Counted from the stretch's first letter, positions 33,928-47,960 are shown. The stretch: 64,000 nt of DNA from Macrotis lagotis (GCF_037893015.1 NC_133658.1:251602518-251666517); one strand, 5' to 3'. Notes: generated from the letters alone by a model not told the origin. Numbers and translations are program-made.

Positions 33928-36900
33928 CTAGATCAACCTGCGGATGTCCTCAAAGTTCAACAGGTTGTTGGCTGTTTCAGACCAAGCTGCATGTTCGGCA
34001 CCATCCATCTCTGAAGCCAATTGGTTGTTGCTTTCCAGAGTGTGGTTTTCACCACCAATTACTGCATCACAATCAGGACACTTACTCCTCTGCATTGCTC
34101 CTCCACAATTGTCAATTACATAGATATGGCCATTGGGACATTTGAACCAGTGACCTCTGGGATAGCCCAAAGCATTTACTATCTGTACACGCTCTTGGTC
34201 TGAGATGCCCAAGCCACAGCAAGGAAGGATAGCATCCAGAGCCTTCAATTTCTTCACCACCAGTTCCTCATTGTTTTTACTGAATTTAAAAGTGCCCTCC
34301 ATGATCTCTCGAAGACTGGCCACCTCTTCTGCTACTGAACTGCTCATTTTTCCCCCTGTCATCTTGCACCGGACCAGAAGGTTCACCAAGTATGTTATCC
34401 TCTGTACTTCACTTTGGAGATCGTCCAATTCCTGGCTGGTAAAACTCAAACGCTCTTTTGCTAGCCACTTGTGGATTTGTTCCAGCCGAATCCTTACCCC
34501 AGCCCTCTCGTTGACTTCTATCTTGCTCAGTGATTCCTGTATGTTGGCCAAGCGCTCATAGAAGCTGATTTGATTTTCAGCCAGACCCAAGGCTTTCACA
34601 GAAAGATTAGACTGAGAGAGCTTTTCTTTTAGAATCAGATAATCATTAGGGAGTAACTTTTGGATAATGGTCTTTGCTTCTAGTAAGACCTGAAGCTCTT
34701 CCTGCCTGCTAGTGATTTCGCCAGCCGACCCTTGTATCTTCTCCTTGATTCTCTCAATCTCTTCCAGACGACGTTTTATGCTAGTACCATACCTAAGGTT
34801 CTTGCGAATGGGAACCTGACAGATAGGACAGACTTTCAACTTGATGGCGACTTCTTCATCTTTTTGTTCATTCATGTAGCGGTCCAGAGCCTGCACCTCA
34901 AAGATGTGGCTACAGTCCTCCAGTTGTACAAAGCGGGCATCTGGTTCATCCTCAAAACCAAAGAAAATCTGGGTAACTTCATCTTGATGGCACACACGAC
35001 ACTTTTTGGGGCATGGTTCCCCACACAGGCCAATGCAAGGATGGTTACAGGCCAGCAGCTTGGTACAAGGCACGTAGCATGGGGGTCGGTCACATGGCTC
35101 ACAGCAGAGTTTGGTGCAGTGGTAGTGCTGGCAGTGCCAAGTACAAGGTTCCACGCATGGACTGCACAGCTCTCCACACTTCTTTTTACACTGACTGTGA
35201 ACACAGCGATTCTGGCAGGTCCTTTGACAGGGGGGACACTCACCAATGCAAGGCTCCTGGCATTTATGGGAGCAGATGAGTAAGCGCTTGCAGGGACGCT
35301 GGCAGCGCTCGTGAAATCGTCCTTCATAGCAATCGTGGCAAGAGCCTGGGCATGGGTGCCCACAGTCTAAGACAGTGCTGCACTTGGTGGTGCACTTAAC
35401 AAGGAAGCCATATTGAAGGTCTTCCACATTGCCACATTTCACCTGCTGGGTATGTCCACACTTGAGGTTGACAGTTACCATCTCAGAACAAAGACGAACA
35501 CACTCTTCCCCACAGGAGTGGCTGCATCTGTGCCCACATGGCAGGAATTTGGGACAAGGTTCTTGGCAGCAGAAGTCTGACTCTGGCATGAAACATGGGA
35601 CCATTTGTTGGTGTCCACAAAGGAGAATTGTTTTAGGGACCTTTACTTGGCAAGGGCCGCAGGGCTGGAAGCAGACTGATGGACAACGATGCCCATCAGC
35701 ACAGAGGATTTTCTGACAGGGCTTCATACACTGGAACTCTTTGTGGTTAGAGTCATAGGGATGGCAGGCCCGAGTGCAGACATGTCCACAATCTAGTCGA
35801 AATTCACAGGGGAGACTACAGCCTCCTTCTGGCACCTGGTGAAAGTCGGTGGCTTTGGACACCAATGTATGTGTGTCAGGGTGGTTCTGACAGCATAACA
35901 TCAGGGCACTGCCAATCTGACCATTTTCTCGCAGAGTGTGAAGGATCTTGCTCCACAATGGAACCTTGGCTAACATCCCCATATTCCCAATGCAGTACAT
36001 TCCCTTTTTGGCTCTGGACAGAGCTACACAGATTCGGTTTTTGATCTTGAGGAACCCAACTTTCTCCTCTTTGTTGCTCCGCACAAGAGACAGCAGAATG
36101 ATATCATTTTCTTCCCCTTGGTATTTGTCTACGACATGAACTTTCACACCTGCAAATGTTTTGGCTGGCATGAGTTTGCGAAGACAAAACAGCTGTCCAG
36201 TATAGGTTGTAAGGATAGTGATCTGGGATGGCAGATATTCCTGACACAGGAAGTACTTGCACAGTTCTACCACAAAGCGAGCCTCGTGCTGATTTTGGTG
36301 ACTTTTGCCTTCTAGGATCTCTTGTTCAGGGAAGTCATGCTCTATGAAAAAGAGGTTGGAAGAGACCCCCTATGAAAATAAAAAGAACACATTGTTAATG
36401 ACAGCACCTCAGCCTCACCACAACAACCCAACAATTACTCATTCATTAATTCCATTCACAGTATTTATTTCCATTTGTATATTTGTATTCTAATCCTAGG
36501 GATATGTTAACAAAACTAAGGAAAACTCTGAATTGGAAGTAATATTGGATGTTGTGGAGTCCCACCAAAATTTGAAAAAGCGTTCTGTGGACACCACAAA
36601 AATAATGTTCATTTGGTTCAACTGAGACAGTTGGGTTCTTATTGTCGCTACTCATAAGCTCAAGTTTTCCAAGATACCCACTCTCCCCATACTCTGAAGT
36701 GAAGATCCAGTTTGCTTCTTTCCCTTCAAATTTGACATAATTTTCCAGGACTTCCCCTCCCCCCCATCTAATACTTCTCAAACGAAATATCTTCCCTTGT
36801 TTCCTTCACTCCAATAGAAGAACCTTCAATAAAAGTTTGGATTCTACTTTTATTCCATCCTTTGCTTTTGACTGAGACCTTTGCATAATTACGTCTAAGT

Positions 36901-39900
36901 TGATAGACAAAACTGGGTTACCAAAGATTAAGTATGTTTTCTACTGAATACACTTGATTAAGCCAGAAGGAGCTTGGATCACTCTAAAGTTGGTTCTCTT
37001 TCCTTAAACAATTTCTGCCTAAACTGTCAATAATAACCATAGAACCATCTGTTTGAATAAACTCACCTTAATTTTTTCATACTTGAGAACAGAGGGATGA
37101 TTTTCCAAATCTTGGTAAATATGTGGGGTTAGCAGCCGTGCAATTTCAGGACGCATGCGGTGCTGAAACAAATAGACAACACTTTTAAAACCTGAAAAGT
37201 GGGCAGATGTTCCAAAGGCAATCCTACTTTTGCTAGTGGAAAAAATTGGGAGAAAGAGAGAGCCCCTGACTCCCAACTAGCCAAATCAGCTACGCCTTTA
37301 GAGGAATAAAACTGAAGAGAACACTCAGTTTACCTAATATCAGGATTAAGAAAGAAATATATGTAAAATCCTTAGCCAGGGCCTATTGTTTCTCACCTGG
37401 TAATTCAGACGGACAAAGGGAAGGTTGACGTTTACTAAACGCTCAAAAAGTGAGACTTCTAGATTGAAGTTCTTTGCCAGGTCATATACATTAGCACTGG
37501 GGCGAAGCTGTGGGGAGTGGAGAAAAGCATATTCAACTTGACATTCTATAAAAAATAAGGTAGAAGAAAGTGCAAAATCTGATTGATGATTATATCAAGT
37601 GCCTGATTAGTATTTTTCAGGTTAGACTTTGTCAAGAGAATGGCAATAAAAAGAAATTATTAAAAAAAATTATAAAATAAAAAAAGGTCCTTACAACAAT
37701 TCTACTAGGAGTCAAGAGAAGGAAATGAAGCACATCACTAGACATGGAATGTAGGAGTATGCAGGCAAGTTTTTTCCATATATGAAGTTCCTTTTTTTGG
37801 CTTTGTAAAAAGTAGGCCTGAACTTACCTGCTGGTGATCCCCAATGAGGATGAGATGCTGGCAGGCTTTACTTAGTGTGGCAATAGTGTGAGCTTCTAGC
37901 ACCTCTGCTGCTTCTTCTACTATGACAATTCGTGGTTCAACTTTCTGTAGGATCTGGCGGTACTTGGCAGCACCTCGAGTATAGGGAGAAAGAAAAAACT
38001 CCTTGTACAACATGAAACCCTTACTCCAGTAGGGTAGCTCTCCTTTGTACCTACCTATACACCAAGCTAGGTGGTGCAGAGGCCAGTCTTCTGAGTTCTA
38101 ACTGGACCTCCAACACTTACTAGCTGGGTAACCCTGGACAAGCCACTTAAATTCTGTTTGCCTCAGTTTTCTTCATCTGTAAAATGAACTGTAGAAGAAA
38201 ACAAACCACTCCAGTGTCTTTTCCAAGAAGATCCCAAATGGGATCACAAAGAGTCAGACACAAGTGAACAATACACCCAGCACACACATTAATTTATGAG
38301 GTGCCACTGACTGGACTTTTTGCCTGTCAGCTTTAAATAGGGTCAGTAACTCATTTTTTTGAGATAAGCAAAACTCAGCCTAGTGAGTTTTCTGTCACAA
38401 AGCTTTATGAAGATGAATTTGTTTCTGTTCTAATTTGGTAACAGCTATACTCTTAAAAATAGTTATGGACTTAAACTGCTGATTTTCCTCATATTTACTT
38501 ACCTGTAGTTGTCATGCCTACAATTTGGGCATCTTTGAGAATACAGAGATCTTCTTGTAGCTTCAGCTCTACCATTCTTTCTGCTGAGGCCTGGTATAGC
38601 CGTTCATGGTTCAGGATTCTTCTTCGGATGTCTGCCTGGTACATCTGCAGCCACATCCTAGGGAAAGTAGATGAGAGTAAGCAATTTGCTGGTATGATTG
38701 GTTATGAAGCAGAAGGGTTTATTCCTGTTTCAGTCTACACATTTGTTGAGTCTTTACTTGGCTGTATATTGTTATGACACTAGGAAATTCCTGCCTGAAG
38801 AAGCTAAATCTAATGGGAAGAGAGTCAAACAGATTACCTATGATAAACAGGAAACATGGGAGGAGATGGAAATGTCCAAGAATAGGGTATATGAACTAAG
38901 CAGATTAGCTTAAGGACTAGATCATAAGGTGACAATGATATTGTGAGTAATGTAAGTAGAAGGTAAGTGAGGATAGTTTTAAAGCCCATAATCTTAATGC
39001 AAGGGGCAACTGGGATTCTAAGATTCTACAATAATGAAAGGATCATAATTGCAGTTGAGGAAATGCTTCTTGCTGCTGTAAGTGGAACAGACTGAAGTGA
39101 GGAGAGGCAAGTGAAAATAGACTGGAAAAATGTCCCAAATGAGGACTAGGGAAACAAAAGGTAAAGTGGAAAAACAAATCACTGGTGCTACCAGACGGGG
39201 CAGAGTGAAGAGGATACCTATAGAGTTGCCATCGTGTATTCAGATCCAGTTGCCACACATCTTCTACTTCCTTAGCTTCTGTTTCAGTCATTGCATTCAA
39301 CTTGCGGAGTTCTGCTTTCACTTTCCTCTTCATCTTTTTCTTCCGACTGTGCTGAGTCTACATGCAAAAAAGCACCAACAAGTTCAGAATCACAGGCTTC
39401 CATATTTTTCAACAACTTTTTTTCCCTCCTTCCCTCCTCTGCACATTATTTTAAAAATATATATTCAAGAAAAAAGCAAACATAGTTTTAAGAGTTTTAA
39501 AATTGCTCCCCCCCCCAAAAACCAAACCAAACACAAAGAAATGAAAGTACTGTGAGGGTCAGAATTCCAGCCTTGGCTTTTCTTTATAGTAAGTATATTT
39601 CTGCAATTGTGAATCCTTTCCTTCGTTCCACTTTTGGGAAGATCTAGATGCCAATTAAAAAAAAATTTACCTCCCATTCTCCAGTTGCCTGCTCCTGTTC
39701 AGGTGCTACTTGGCCATAGTTTTCTAATCTCATAGCCAATAACATTTTAGCCAGTTCTTGTACAGCTCCATTATCTACTTTTTTCCTCTGTCGAGGCCTA
39801 ACAACTTCTTCTTCCTCAATCACTCGGTCTGCTTGGATCAGGTCAGCCTCTTCTGAAATCTCAATTAGTGCTTCCTCCTCCTCACCTTCTTCCTCTTCAC

Positions 39901-42900
39901 CTCCTTCCTGCCGAGCTAAAGAAGAAATGAAGTGATGGTGGGGAAGTGAAACACATTTCTGACAAAGAAAGACAATAGACTCTAGGGAATGAGGAATTAA
40001 AGGAAGTCTTTGAATTGTGAAATGCAAGTGGATATTGTTTGAAAAATGGATGTTGATAAAAAAACCTAGAAAGTACATGTTCTCTACTTCTCCCCATTTC
40101 ATTACCAACTTTTAGAAATTGTTATTTGCTTCTTACCGGCATTCTCAGGCTCTTCAGTAGGGGGTGAAGATACATTTTGAGTGAAAGCAGTAAAACCCAG
40201 GCCCAGCCATTCCAGGATCATTGATTGCTTCCAGCCCTTCCCTGAGTAAAGCCATTCAACATCCTGATAAAGGGAAAAAGCAGTAATGAGCAGTTATGAG
40301 CCAGTTGACCAGTGGAGGAAAATAGGTTATAGTCGCTATATAAGGATTTCAAAATAGTCCCTTCTCTCTGTCTTTAAATTACGATTAATAAAAGCTCCCC
40401 TTGCTGTCTTGGTGTACCCATACTCTAGAATTATGGGGAAGCAACCCAGATAGTAATATCAATTTAAAATGACTTTGGCAGCTTACCGGCCCATTCATCA
40501 GGCTGTTCCAATGTTGGGGGGCAATGTATTTCTGCAGGTGTCGTTCATGTACAACACCCTTGGTGGTACATTCCAAATGATGAGCCCCCTTGTGGATTTC
40601 TTGTTCTGACTGCTTCATTTCTGTCATGATCTGCTCAAGAAAGGAGATGTTCTGTGAAAATAAAAAAATACCACTCCCTTTTCCCCAGCACCCCCAAACA
40701 AATATTTGAAAATAAGGAAATTGAATTCAATAATAAAATTAGGGGAAGAGAAAGACATAGTGGACAGAAAGCAGGCTAGACCTTCATCTTGATCTTGGTT
40801 GTGACATTTATTGGTTATAAGACCTTGAGTATGTCACTGAATACTTGAGCACAAAAACAAGCCCTAATATGTTCCAGAATAGTTGCCAGATCTGCATTGT
40901 TAGATGGTAGAGGAAGTTTCTTCACTTAGATTTCCTTATAGCAAGGCAATTATAGGGATACGTGGATTTTGAACTTCAATTTGTAAGTATTCCTAGGAAG
41001 CAGTTAGGCTTATCAAAAATATCAATGGGGAAAAAAAAACATGCACTGAAAACCCACAGGCTGGCTGCCCCACTTCTGCTCCTCATCTTGCCCAAGTTTA
41101 GAAACTACTCAATCAAACCCAAGTTCTGATGTAACACACTTTTGGAAGATAGGAGAAATACAGGTTGCTTTTGTTTTTTGCAAGGCAAACGGGGTTAAGT
41201 GGCTTGCCCGAGGCCACACAGCCAGGTAATTATTAAGTGTCTGAGACCGGATTTGAACCCAGGTATTCCTGACTCCAAGGCCAGTGCTTTATCCACTACA
41301 CCCCCAGGTTGCTTTTGGAACTTAATTTTCCAAACTGCTTTCATATCTATTGCCTCATTTTTGTGGTTTCCCTTCAATCTTCCAGGTAGTCTTGTTTTTT
41401 GTTTCTTGTGTTTTTTTTCGTTTTTTTTTTTTTTAGGTTTTTGCAAGGCAAATGGGGTTAAGTGGTTTGCCCAAGGCCACACAGCTAGGTAATTATTAAG
41501 TGTCTGAGACTAGATTTGAACCAGGTACTCCTGACTCCAGGGCCAGTGCTTTATCCACTATGCCACCTAGCTGCCCCCCAGGTAGTCTTAATTTGGAACA
41601 TACACTTATATAGGCCCTCCGGAGATGAACAGGGAGGTTCCTTCGGAATTCTCGTTTGTTTCGCAGTTCTCTGAGGGTGAATTGCTTCAAGATTTCACTG
41701 TTGCTCCTTCCACCTACTCGAACGATGCTGGTCTTATGACATTTATATATTCCTGAGGAAAAAAGTGAATATGAGAAGTGAGAGGAACCACAAAAACATT
41801 CCTTTTGGATAAAGAGTACATTGGGTAGCTTTGACTTAATCAGAATCTTGGCATTTTCTATGTCATTTGGAAGAAAGATTGATACTTGCAGGTGTTAACG
41901 AATAAGATACTGTGTGTACATGATATGTAAATGGGAATGTCAGTACTGATATTCTAGTAGAGACAAGTTATCTTGCAAAATTTACCTTCTAGAAATTGGT
42001 CCAGGGCATGATTGGTATAGCATACAACAAGGATGGGGAACTTCCGCATGTTAATCTGCCATACTTGCTCATTAGTCAGGAGAGCTTGGACAATTTTCAG
42101 ACCCACATAAGTTTTCCCTATAAGATAAGCAAAAATAACATTTAAGAAAATTATTTCTAGTAGACCCGAGGTCCTTATCCCTAATGGAGTGTGTGTGTGT
42201 GTGTGTGGGGGGGGGTCGAGGAACAGTAGTGCAACCAAAGAGGACATCAAGTTGTCTAAAAAATCCTTTTGAGATGCTTACGAAACATCTGGGAGTTCTA
42301 CTAGTGTAATAGTTAATATTTACTATGGGTATTTTTCCTCAAGTAAAAACTGACAAAGCAAATCAAATTTATAATCTAGTGTCCCTTGGTAAAAAATGGC
42401 AAATGTTAATGATTGGTATTTGATTTAGAACATATCTCTTCACTTCCAGCAATAATTTCCAGCCTTATTCTATTAGTTCTTAGGAAGCAATCCTAGGTGG
42501 TTTGGGCATTGGAAACTCCCCCTGCACATGCCAATAATTAATGTGATAAAATTTGAAGACAAAATATCAGAACTTCACCTGTCCCTGGAGGTCCTTGAAT
42601 AATAGCCAATTCCTTAGTAAGAGCAAATTGCAAGGCTGCCATTTGTGATTCATCTAGCTTCAGGGCTTCCTTTGAGGGCCACTGGCTAGGGTCTAAAACA
42701 TTAACTCTTGGTCTTCTGTAGTCTGGAATGTTCCTTAGAGATGGTTTCCCCATTTCACTGGCTAAGCAATTATCTATTAGGGGTGTGAAATCGTATCTGC
42801 CACCCATTAACAAGTAACTAGGTTCTCGCACATATGATTCACAATCGACAATGTTCTTCTGAAAGGGAACATCTTCCTCCTGAATCTCCTGTAACCCTTC

Positions 42901-45900
42901 TAGCACATGTCTGTAAGCTTCAAAGTATGCTGTTGTTTCCACCATGAGAAAAGAGTCTGAGGGTTGAACCTCTAATAGTTGTTGACTCTGTTCATTAAAG
43001 CAAAGTTGTACAATTCCATGGTAAAGGTCTTCATGGTCCCGGTTAGATACAGTTGCGAAAAGAAATGTCTCAAAATTATCCTTGGACATGCAGACCAGGG
43101 ATCCATAGAGCAGACGCTTAGAATTCTGCCATCGCACAAATTTTAATGGCTTTGTATCAAATTGTACCTTGTATACGATACCAGATGACGCACAAAGAGG
43201 TGTGATAATCCGTGTGTCAAAGTAGATTCGGATGTCATTGAACTTTTTCTTCCTCAAACCTTGATCTTCAAAGCTCTGAAGCAGTTCCAAAATCCCTTCT
43301 CTCAGGGGTCTAACAAAATCTTCTCGTAGGAGTCGGAAGTGAGTGTCCAAATAGATGCTAGTGCTCTCATATCTCCCTGAAATGATGTTTGGGCGAAGAA
43401 AGGGCTTTTCATCCAGGTGTACCTCATTGTATGTAGGGTAAATAGTCATCGTTCTATAGTTATCCTCATACTCTGCAGTTTGAGGTTTCACCAGAGTATA
43501 GGTGTCAACCTTTAGAGTGCCTTCACGTCTCTTCTCCTGCAAGTGTTCAATGATGGTCTGAACCTTTTCCAGGTTTTTTTCTGTCTCTTCTCCAATATCA
43601 ATGCCAGAGGCTCTCAAAGCATTGAGAGAAGCTGGCAAAATGGACATCAACATGGAAGTTTCTTGAACAGAACTGGCTGGGAATACACTTACCAGGTCTT
43701 GAAGAAGTGAGAGGATGTTATTAATATGCTCTGGGTACTGGTGTCGAACAGCAGGGACAGACTCAGTTATCATTCCTGCCACATAACTGGGTAGGCACAC
43801 TTTGAGGAAATTGGAGTTCTTCAAAATACCCAAGAGGTGCAGAACACTTTGTCGATCCATTTTAGAGCTACATGCCTTCCTAAGTACTTGGCATATGAGC
43901 TGAAGTAAGCCAGGTTTCACGAATGTATGATCTAGAAGATCCTTAAATCCAGAGTTAGCAGCAAGTGTGATGACCACCTCTGAAGGATCTTTCTGAAGAA
44001 GACTTTCCAGGAATCCAAAGCCAATCCTCTTTTGTTGAGACTGTTCCCCAGCCTTCTGATGTGGACTCCGCCATTTCATGGGATCTTTTCGAAAATGAAC
44101 ATTTTCAGCAGGTTGATGCCTTCTGTCTCTCCCATCTTGGTTCCCATTTCTTCTTCTGGCTTCATTTTCTTGACCATTTCTTTGTCCTCTAGCTTCATCA
44201 TCAGCCTGTCCACCCTGGTATCTCCTTCCCTGATGGGGATTCCTCCCCATACCACTAAACCTTTCTTCCCTTTGCCATCGAGGAACAGTGTTGTTGTTAG
44301 CTCTAGCATCTCTTCTGGGTAAGTCTGTTCTTCCTCTTAGAACGTTAGCTGGTGGGTTATTTGCCCAATTTCTGGTTCTTTGTGGTGATTCTTCATCTAT
44401 GTGGCCTAAACACAAAGGAAACATTCAGTAAGCATAAGGCCCTTATAACAGAAAGGGTCAAGGCACCCAACATAACCACAAAGAACAAACTGTTTTTAAA
44501 AATTATTTTAAATTATTTAAATTTGTTTTATTTAATGGAATAAAGAATAGTTTTCTTATGGTGACAGAAACAAATAAGATATAGAAGCCCATTTAATAAA
44601 TATTAGAAAAACTAGCATAGTTCAGGAAATATGTGCACTATTATTAACAGTTTTTAATGTTGCCCACTGATTTCAAGCAGATACTGCTGACAACTTGTTG
44701 CTAATATTAGAAAAAATTCCTATTCAGTTACAGTTAGAAAAAAAAAGGACTGAGAGGTTTCTCCAAACCCTATTTCTAAGGTTTTTAGTTCAGCCAGCAT
44801 AGCTAAATTAATATAGCTGTTTTTATGGGCTACAGTGATATCAAATGCAATGAAACTGAAGAGAGAAATTTATTGAACTTAACCCAGAATCAATGAGAGA
44901 ACTTTAAAAGGCAAGGAAAAGGTAGGGTTTAATAAACTTACAGATATGAATCAGTGGAATGCTGGTTTGCAAATTAAAAAAACCAGGCACCTCTAGGACT
45001 TGGGCTCATGTAAACGGTAGTTTACTCACAAAGTATAGGTCTAAAAACACTAATGCTGCAATATGAGACAATACGTGAACCACATCTGGTCCAATAGAAT
45101 GAAATAAGAGTGACATTCTTGAAATGGAATTTGATACATGAAATGACTTAATCCTCTTTTCTATTTTATCTTCTATGAAACAAATGATAGCTTTCATCCT
45201 ACCCTTGAGGATTTAGTGCACAGTAAACGTACACATTGATTGCACAATGAATGATTGTTCAGAGTAGCAATGGATTTTGAAATTAAAGGTAAAAAATATT
45301 CTAAAATGTGACATGCAACTAAGCATAACAGAAACCTTATAGTGCTGAATTATGTCATAAAAATGTACATTCCAGAAAATTTCTGAGGTTTATAAGAAGA
45401 TATGAAATAGATAAATATAATACAGAATAGAATGTGATAAGTGCCTAAAAGAAATGAAACTTTTGGTATCAACTAAGAATGCTTTCACTTGGGGAATCAG
45501 GGAAGGCTTGATGGATGAGATAGATTGGAGTGGCCTTAAAAGGACATATAACCAAAAATTTTCTTGTAGCAATGTGGGTAAGTTTCATTTTTTCCTTATT
45601 TCCACAGTGCTAATAAGTTTCTATTACTGCCTCCTGCCACCCAAAAAAACTACAGTTCCTCATTCATACTGCATCTAAAATTTCTGTGACCTATAACATA
45701 TTTGGGTAAAGCAGAAGTTTAGTTTTAGGAAATTATAAGCAAGCAAAATAGACCTCTGTACTTCTCTTAACTGGGAATAACTGTGATTAGGTCAATACAA
45801 ATCAATTTTTGACTCCTCCATGATATTTTCTTTTTAAATGAATGTAGCAGGCATGTAATCCCTTTGGGAAGGGGGAAATGGTTATCAGTTTTCTGGGCAA

Positions 45901-46095
45901 TTTTGCTATTCCTGTGGAATAAACTGCTTTTCACTTAAAGGGAATTATGGATAGTTCTACTTTGGCCTGCCCTCTGTTTAGATTTTCAATTTTTAATTAT
46001 AGTTTTCCTATTAAAAATGGGAGACCCTCCTTACCTCTGTGGGTGATATTAGAATGCCTTGGTGGGGGGTCTGGACCAGGTCTCCTGCTGTCCAT
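33928..46095 (-). CDS. ZNFX1: ZNFX1, SF1 helicase with NF-X1 zinc fingers (13 coding exons)
   Basis: Minus-strand coding exons: 46095-46035, 44405-42579, 42117-41986, 41752-41604, 40651-40487, 40263-40137, 39915-39671, 39357-39218, 38657-38503, 37973-37828, 37507-37397, 37162-37067, 36369-33928. GT-AG junctions and phases agree, giving 1931 residues (human 1918). A charged N-terminus begins [15 protein letters not shown], then a helical (armadillo-like) region, then the Upf1-like helicase: Walker A GPPGTGKT (625-632, split across two exons), the VEEAAE Walker B motif (about 1019-1024), GDHQQLRP (1045-1052), YQGEENDI and a VALSRAKKG motif in the last exon. A Cys-rich stretch at about 1302-1580 holds the NF-X1 fingers. 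The C-terminal RZ-type finger has C1862, H1866, C1873, C1882 and C1885. The family is interferon-induced, binds dsRNA and signals through MAVS in mammals; the nematode orthologue acts in small-RNA inheritance. Nothing looks broken. Confidence 0.97.
38055..38285 (+). mobile_element. MAR1-like CORE-SINE in a ZNFX1 intron
   Basis: CTAGCTGGGTAACCCTGGAC, then TGCCTCAGTTTTCTTCATCT, and the 3' end GGATCACAAAGAGTCAGACA. Confidence 0.8.
38658..39217. other. ZNFX1 intron between exons 39357-39218 and 38657-38503
   Basis: No recognisable repeat or RNA gene is seen. Confidence 0.45.
40652..41173. other. ZNFX1 intron sequence with a weak MIR relic
   Basis: A poorly preserved MIR-like stretch lies at about 40760-40850. 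Otherwise nothing is recognised. Confidence 0.4.
41174..41304 (-). mobile_element. SINE, WSINE1-like, ZNFX1 intron
   Basis: Plus-strand reading is antisense. Flanked by exact CAGGTTGCTTTTG (41161-41173 and 41305-41317). Confidence 0.9.
41394..41577 (-). mobile_element. SINE, WSINE1-like, ZNFX1 intron
   Basis: Flanked by exact CCAGGTAGTCTT (41382-41393 and 41578-41589). It ends 27 bp before the exon at 41604. Confidence 0.9.
42118..42578. other. ZNFX1 intron with a short GT repeat
   Basis: A (GT)n/G-run at about 42189-42217; nothing else is recognised. Confidence 0.5.
44406..46034. other. ZNFX1 intron between the first two coding exons
   Basis: About 1.6 kb of AT-rich DNA with no identified repeat, RNA or exon. 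Confidence 0.5.
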
Positions 46096-46139
46096 TTCAG
46101 AAAGTGTCTTCAGTTACCTGATGTTCAATCAGCTTTTTG
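46096..46139 (-). other. ZNFX1: 5' UTR part of the ZNFX1 first coding exon
   Basis: Between a plausible acceptor (CTGATTTCTTTATAG, ending at 46140) and the ATG at 46095 lie about 44 untranslated bases. The coding part of this exon is only 61 nt and ends HRG, matching the start of the human protein. Confidence 0.6.
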
Positions 46140-46966
46140 CTATAAAGAAATCAGTTTAGGTTAACTCTCAGTACTGCTTTAAGCACCAAGCAGCAAAGTC
46201 TTGTCTCAACCAGTTCAGTTCCTGAAGGATTCAATTTATTTGTCAGAATAAAATTAAGAAAAATTCAGTTGTAATTATGGTGAATTACTTGGGCATATCA
46301 AATTATAGGTAACTAAACAGTATTTGGTTTCTAATCTAAAGATAAACAGTGTAGTGGAGTGGAAAAGAGTACTACTGGATTTGGAATCAAGAGATGATTG
46401 TTGTTTGTCCTTAGTTCTGGCAGAAGATCATTATGTGCAAGTGAATTGGATTTGAGAGAGAGAGAGAGCAAGAGCATACATATACAAGTAAAAAAAAAAC
46501 CCCAACAACCCTTGGCCTTGGTCCTATTGTTGCCCAGTAAATGAGAGCCAGAGTGGTTTTAGTCCTTAAGAAAGAAATCTAGCTCATAAACATCAAGATA
46601 TCTTTCAAGGTTTCAGTGGTCAGAATTTATAAAGCACCCCCAGATAAGGGTATGATACCCTATGTGGACAGAGGGAGCAGGAAGAAAGCATGGAAAAAGG
46701 AAAGGAAAGGAAGAAGGAAGGAAGGAGCTGAGTTGCCTAACTGGTCAGTTCCAATTGGGGGTACACTCACATTGATTATTGTTTGACCTTCATTCCCATT
46801 ACATCAGGAAATTGATGCTATGAAATGTACGTGAATTGGATTGAAGTGAGGGGGTGTTGTGCTAAGTCACCAGGCTTACTTCCTCCTTGAGAGCCATCTG
46901 AGCCCAGCAGCAAGAGATGACTCTTGATACTTAATTGTGTGACTGTGGTTAATCTTTGTTTCTTAA
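46140..46966. other. ZNFX1 5' UTR intron, left part
   Basis: Includes a GGAA-rich stretch at about 46695-46725. No gene is seen. Confidence 0.45.
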
Positions 46967-47120
46967 GGGGCAGCTAAGTGGCACAGTGGATTGAGCACTG
47001 ACTCTGGAGTCAGGAGTACCTGAGTTCAAATCTGGCCTCAGACACTTAACAGTTACCTAGCTGTGTGGCCTTGGGCAAGCCACTTAACCCCACTGCCTTG
47101 CAAAAACCTAAAAAAAACCA
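46967..47120 (+). mobile_element. SINE, WSINE1-like
   Basis: Near-complete sense copy (GGGGCAGCTAAGTGGCACAG to TTGCAAAAACC) with an A-rich tail. Confidence 0.9.
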
Positions 47121-47182
47121 AAAAAAAATCTTTGTTTCTTAATCTTAAATAGGGAATGATGCTTTATACATTCTTTTTTTTT

Positions 47183-47337
47183 TAGGGTTTTGCAAGGCAA
47201 ATGGGGTTAAGTGGCTTGCCCAAGGCCACAAAACTAGGTAATTATTAAGAATCATTAAGTGTCTGAGGCTGCATTTGAACTCAGGTACTCTTTATTCCTG
47301 GGCTGTGCTCTATCCACTGTGCCACATAGCTGCCCCT
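47183..47337 (-). mobile_element. SINE, WSINE1-like
   Basis: Antisense copy 62 bp from the sense one, forming an inverted pair in the ZNFX1 5' UTR intron. Confidence 0.88.
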
Positions 47338-47639
47338 CGAGTGATGCTTTATAATTAAATTATTTGAACAGATCTATGTTCTTCATTCTTTCAGTGTTAA
47401 TTACAAATATTCTCTTAAATTCTCATCTCAAACTTTAACTGCACATAATAACAGCACCAATTTACTATGCTTTATTGTCTTTACCTACAAAGGAATGTTG
47501 ATTCTTGCAGAGAAGGGCTATATTCCTTTATCTAGTATAGATTCATCGCACCATTTTACATTCATGTTCTTCATATTTTTAAACATATTTGTTTTTCTCA
47601 CTGTATGTAGTGGTAGTTTTCAAGGCATTTTTTTAAGCT

Positions 47640-47778
47640 TTTTTTTAAGGCAATGGTGTCAAGTGGCTTGTCCAAGGTCACACAGCTAGGCAATTATGAA
47701 ATGTCTGAGGCTGGCTTTGAACTCAGGTACTCCTGACTCCTGGGCAGGTGCTCTATCCACTGTGCCATCTAGCCACTC
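47640..47778 (-). mobile_element. SINE, tRNA-derived
   Basis: Antisense copy, somewhat diverged (GTCAAGTGGCTTGTCCAAGG). Confidence 0.82.
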
Positions 47779-47784
47779 CTCAAG

Positions 47785-47960
47785 GCATTTTTTTTGCAAG
47801 GTTTTGAGTTCCACATTTTTCTCCCTCTGTGTTTCCCTTTTCCTTCCTCCTGACAGAAAGCAATTTAATATTAGTTCTATATGGATAACTGTGTTAAACA
47901 TAAATCCATATTAATCATGTTGTGAAAGATATTTTTAAGAAAACAAAAAAAATCAAATGA
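47785..47960 (-). mobile_element. Old LINE-1 3' end
   Basis: Same old subfamily as 17690-18900 (TCCATATTAATCATGTTGTG). Confidence 0.7.

Noticed and set aside
34732-35363. Plus-strand 183-codon and shifted minus-strand 163-codon open frames inside the last ZNFX1 exon
   Set aside because: They are shadows of the Cys-rich NF-X1 coding sequence, which is the conserved frame.
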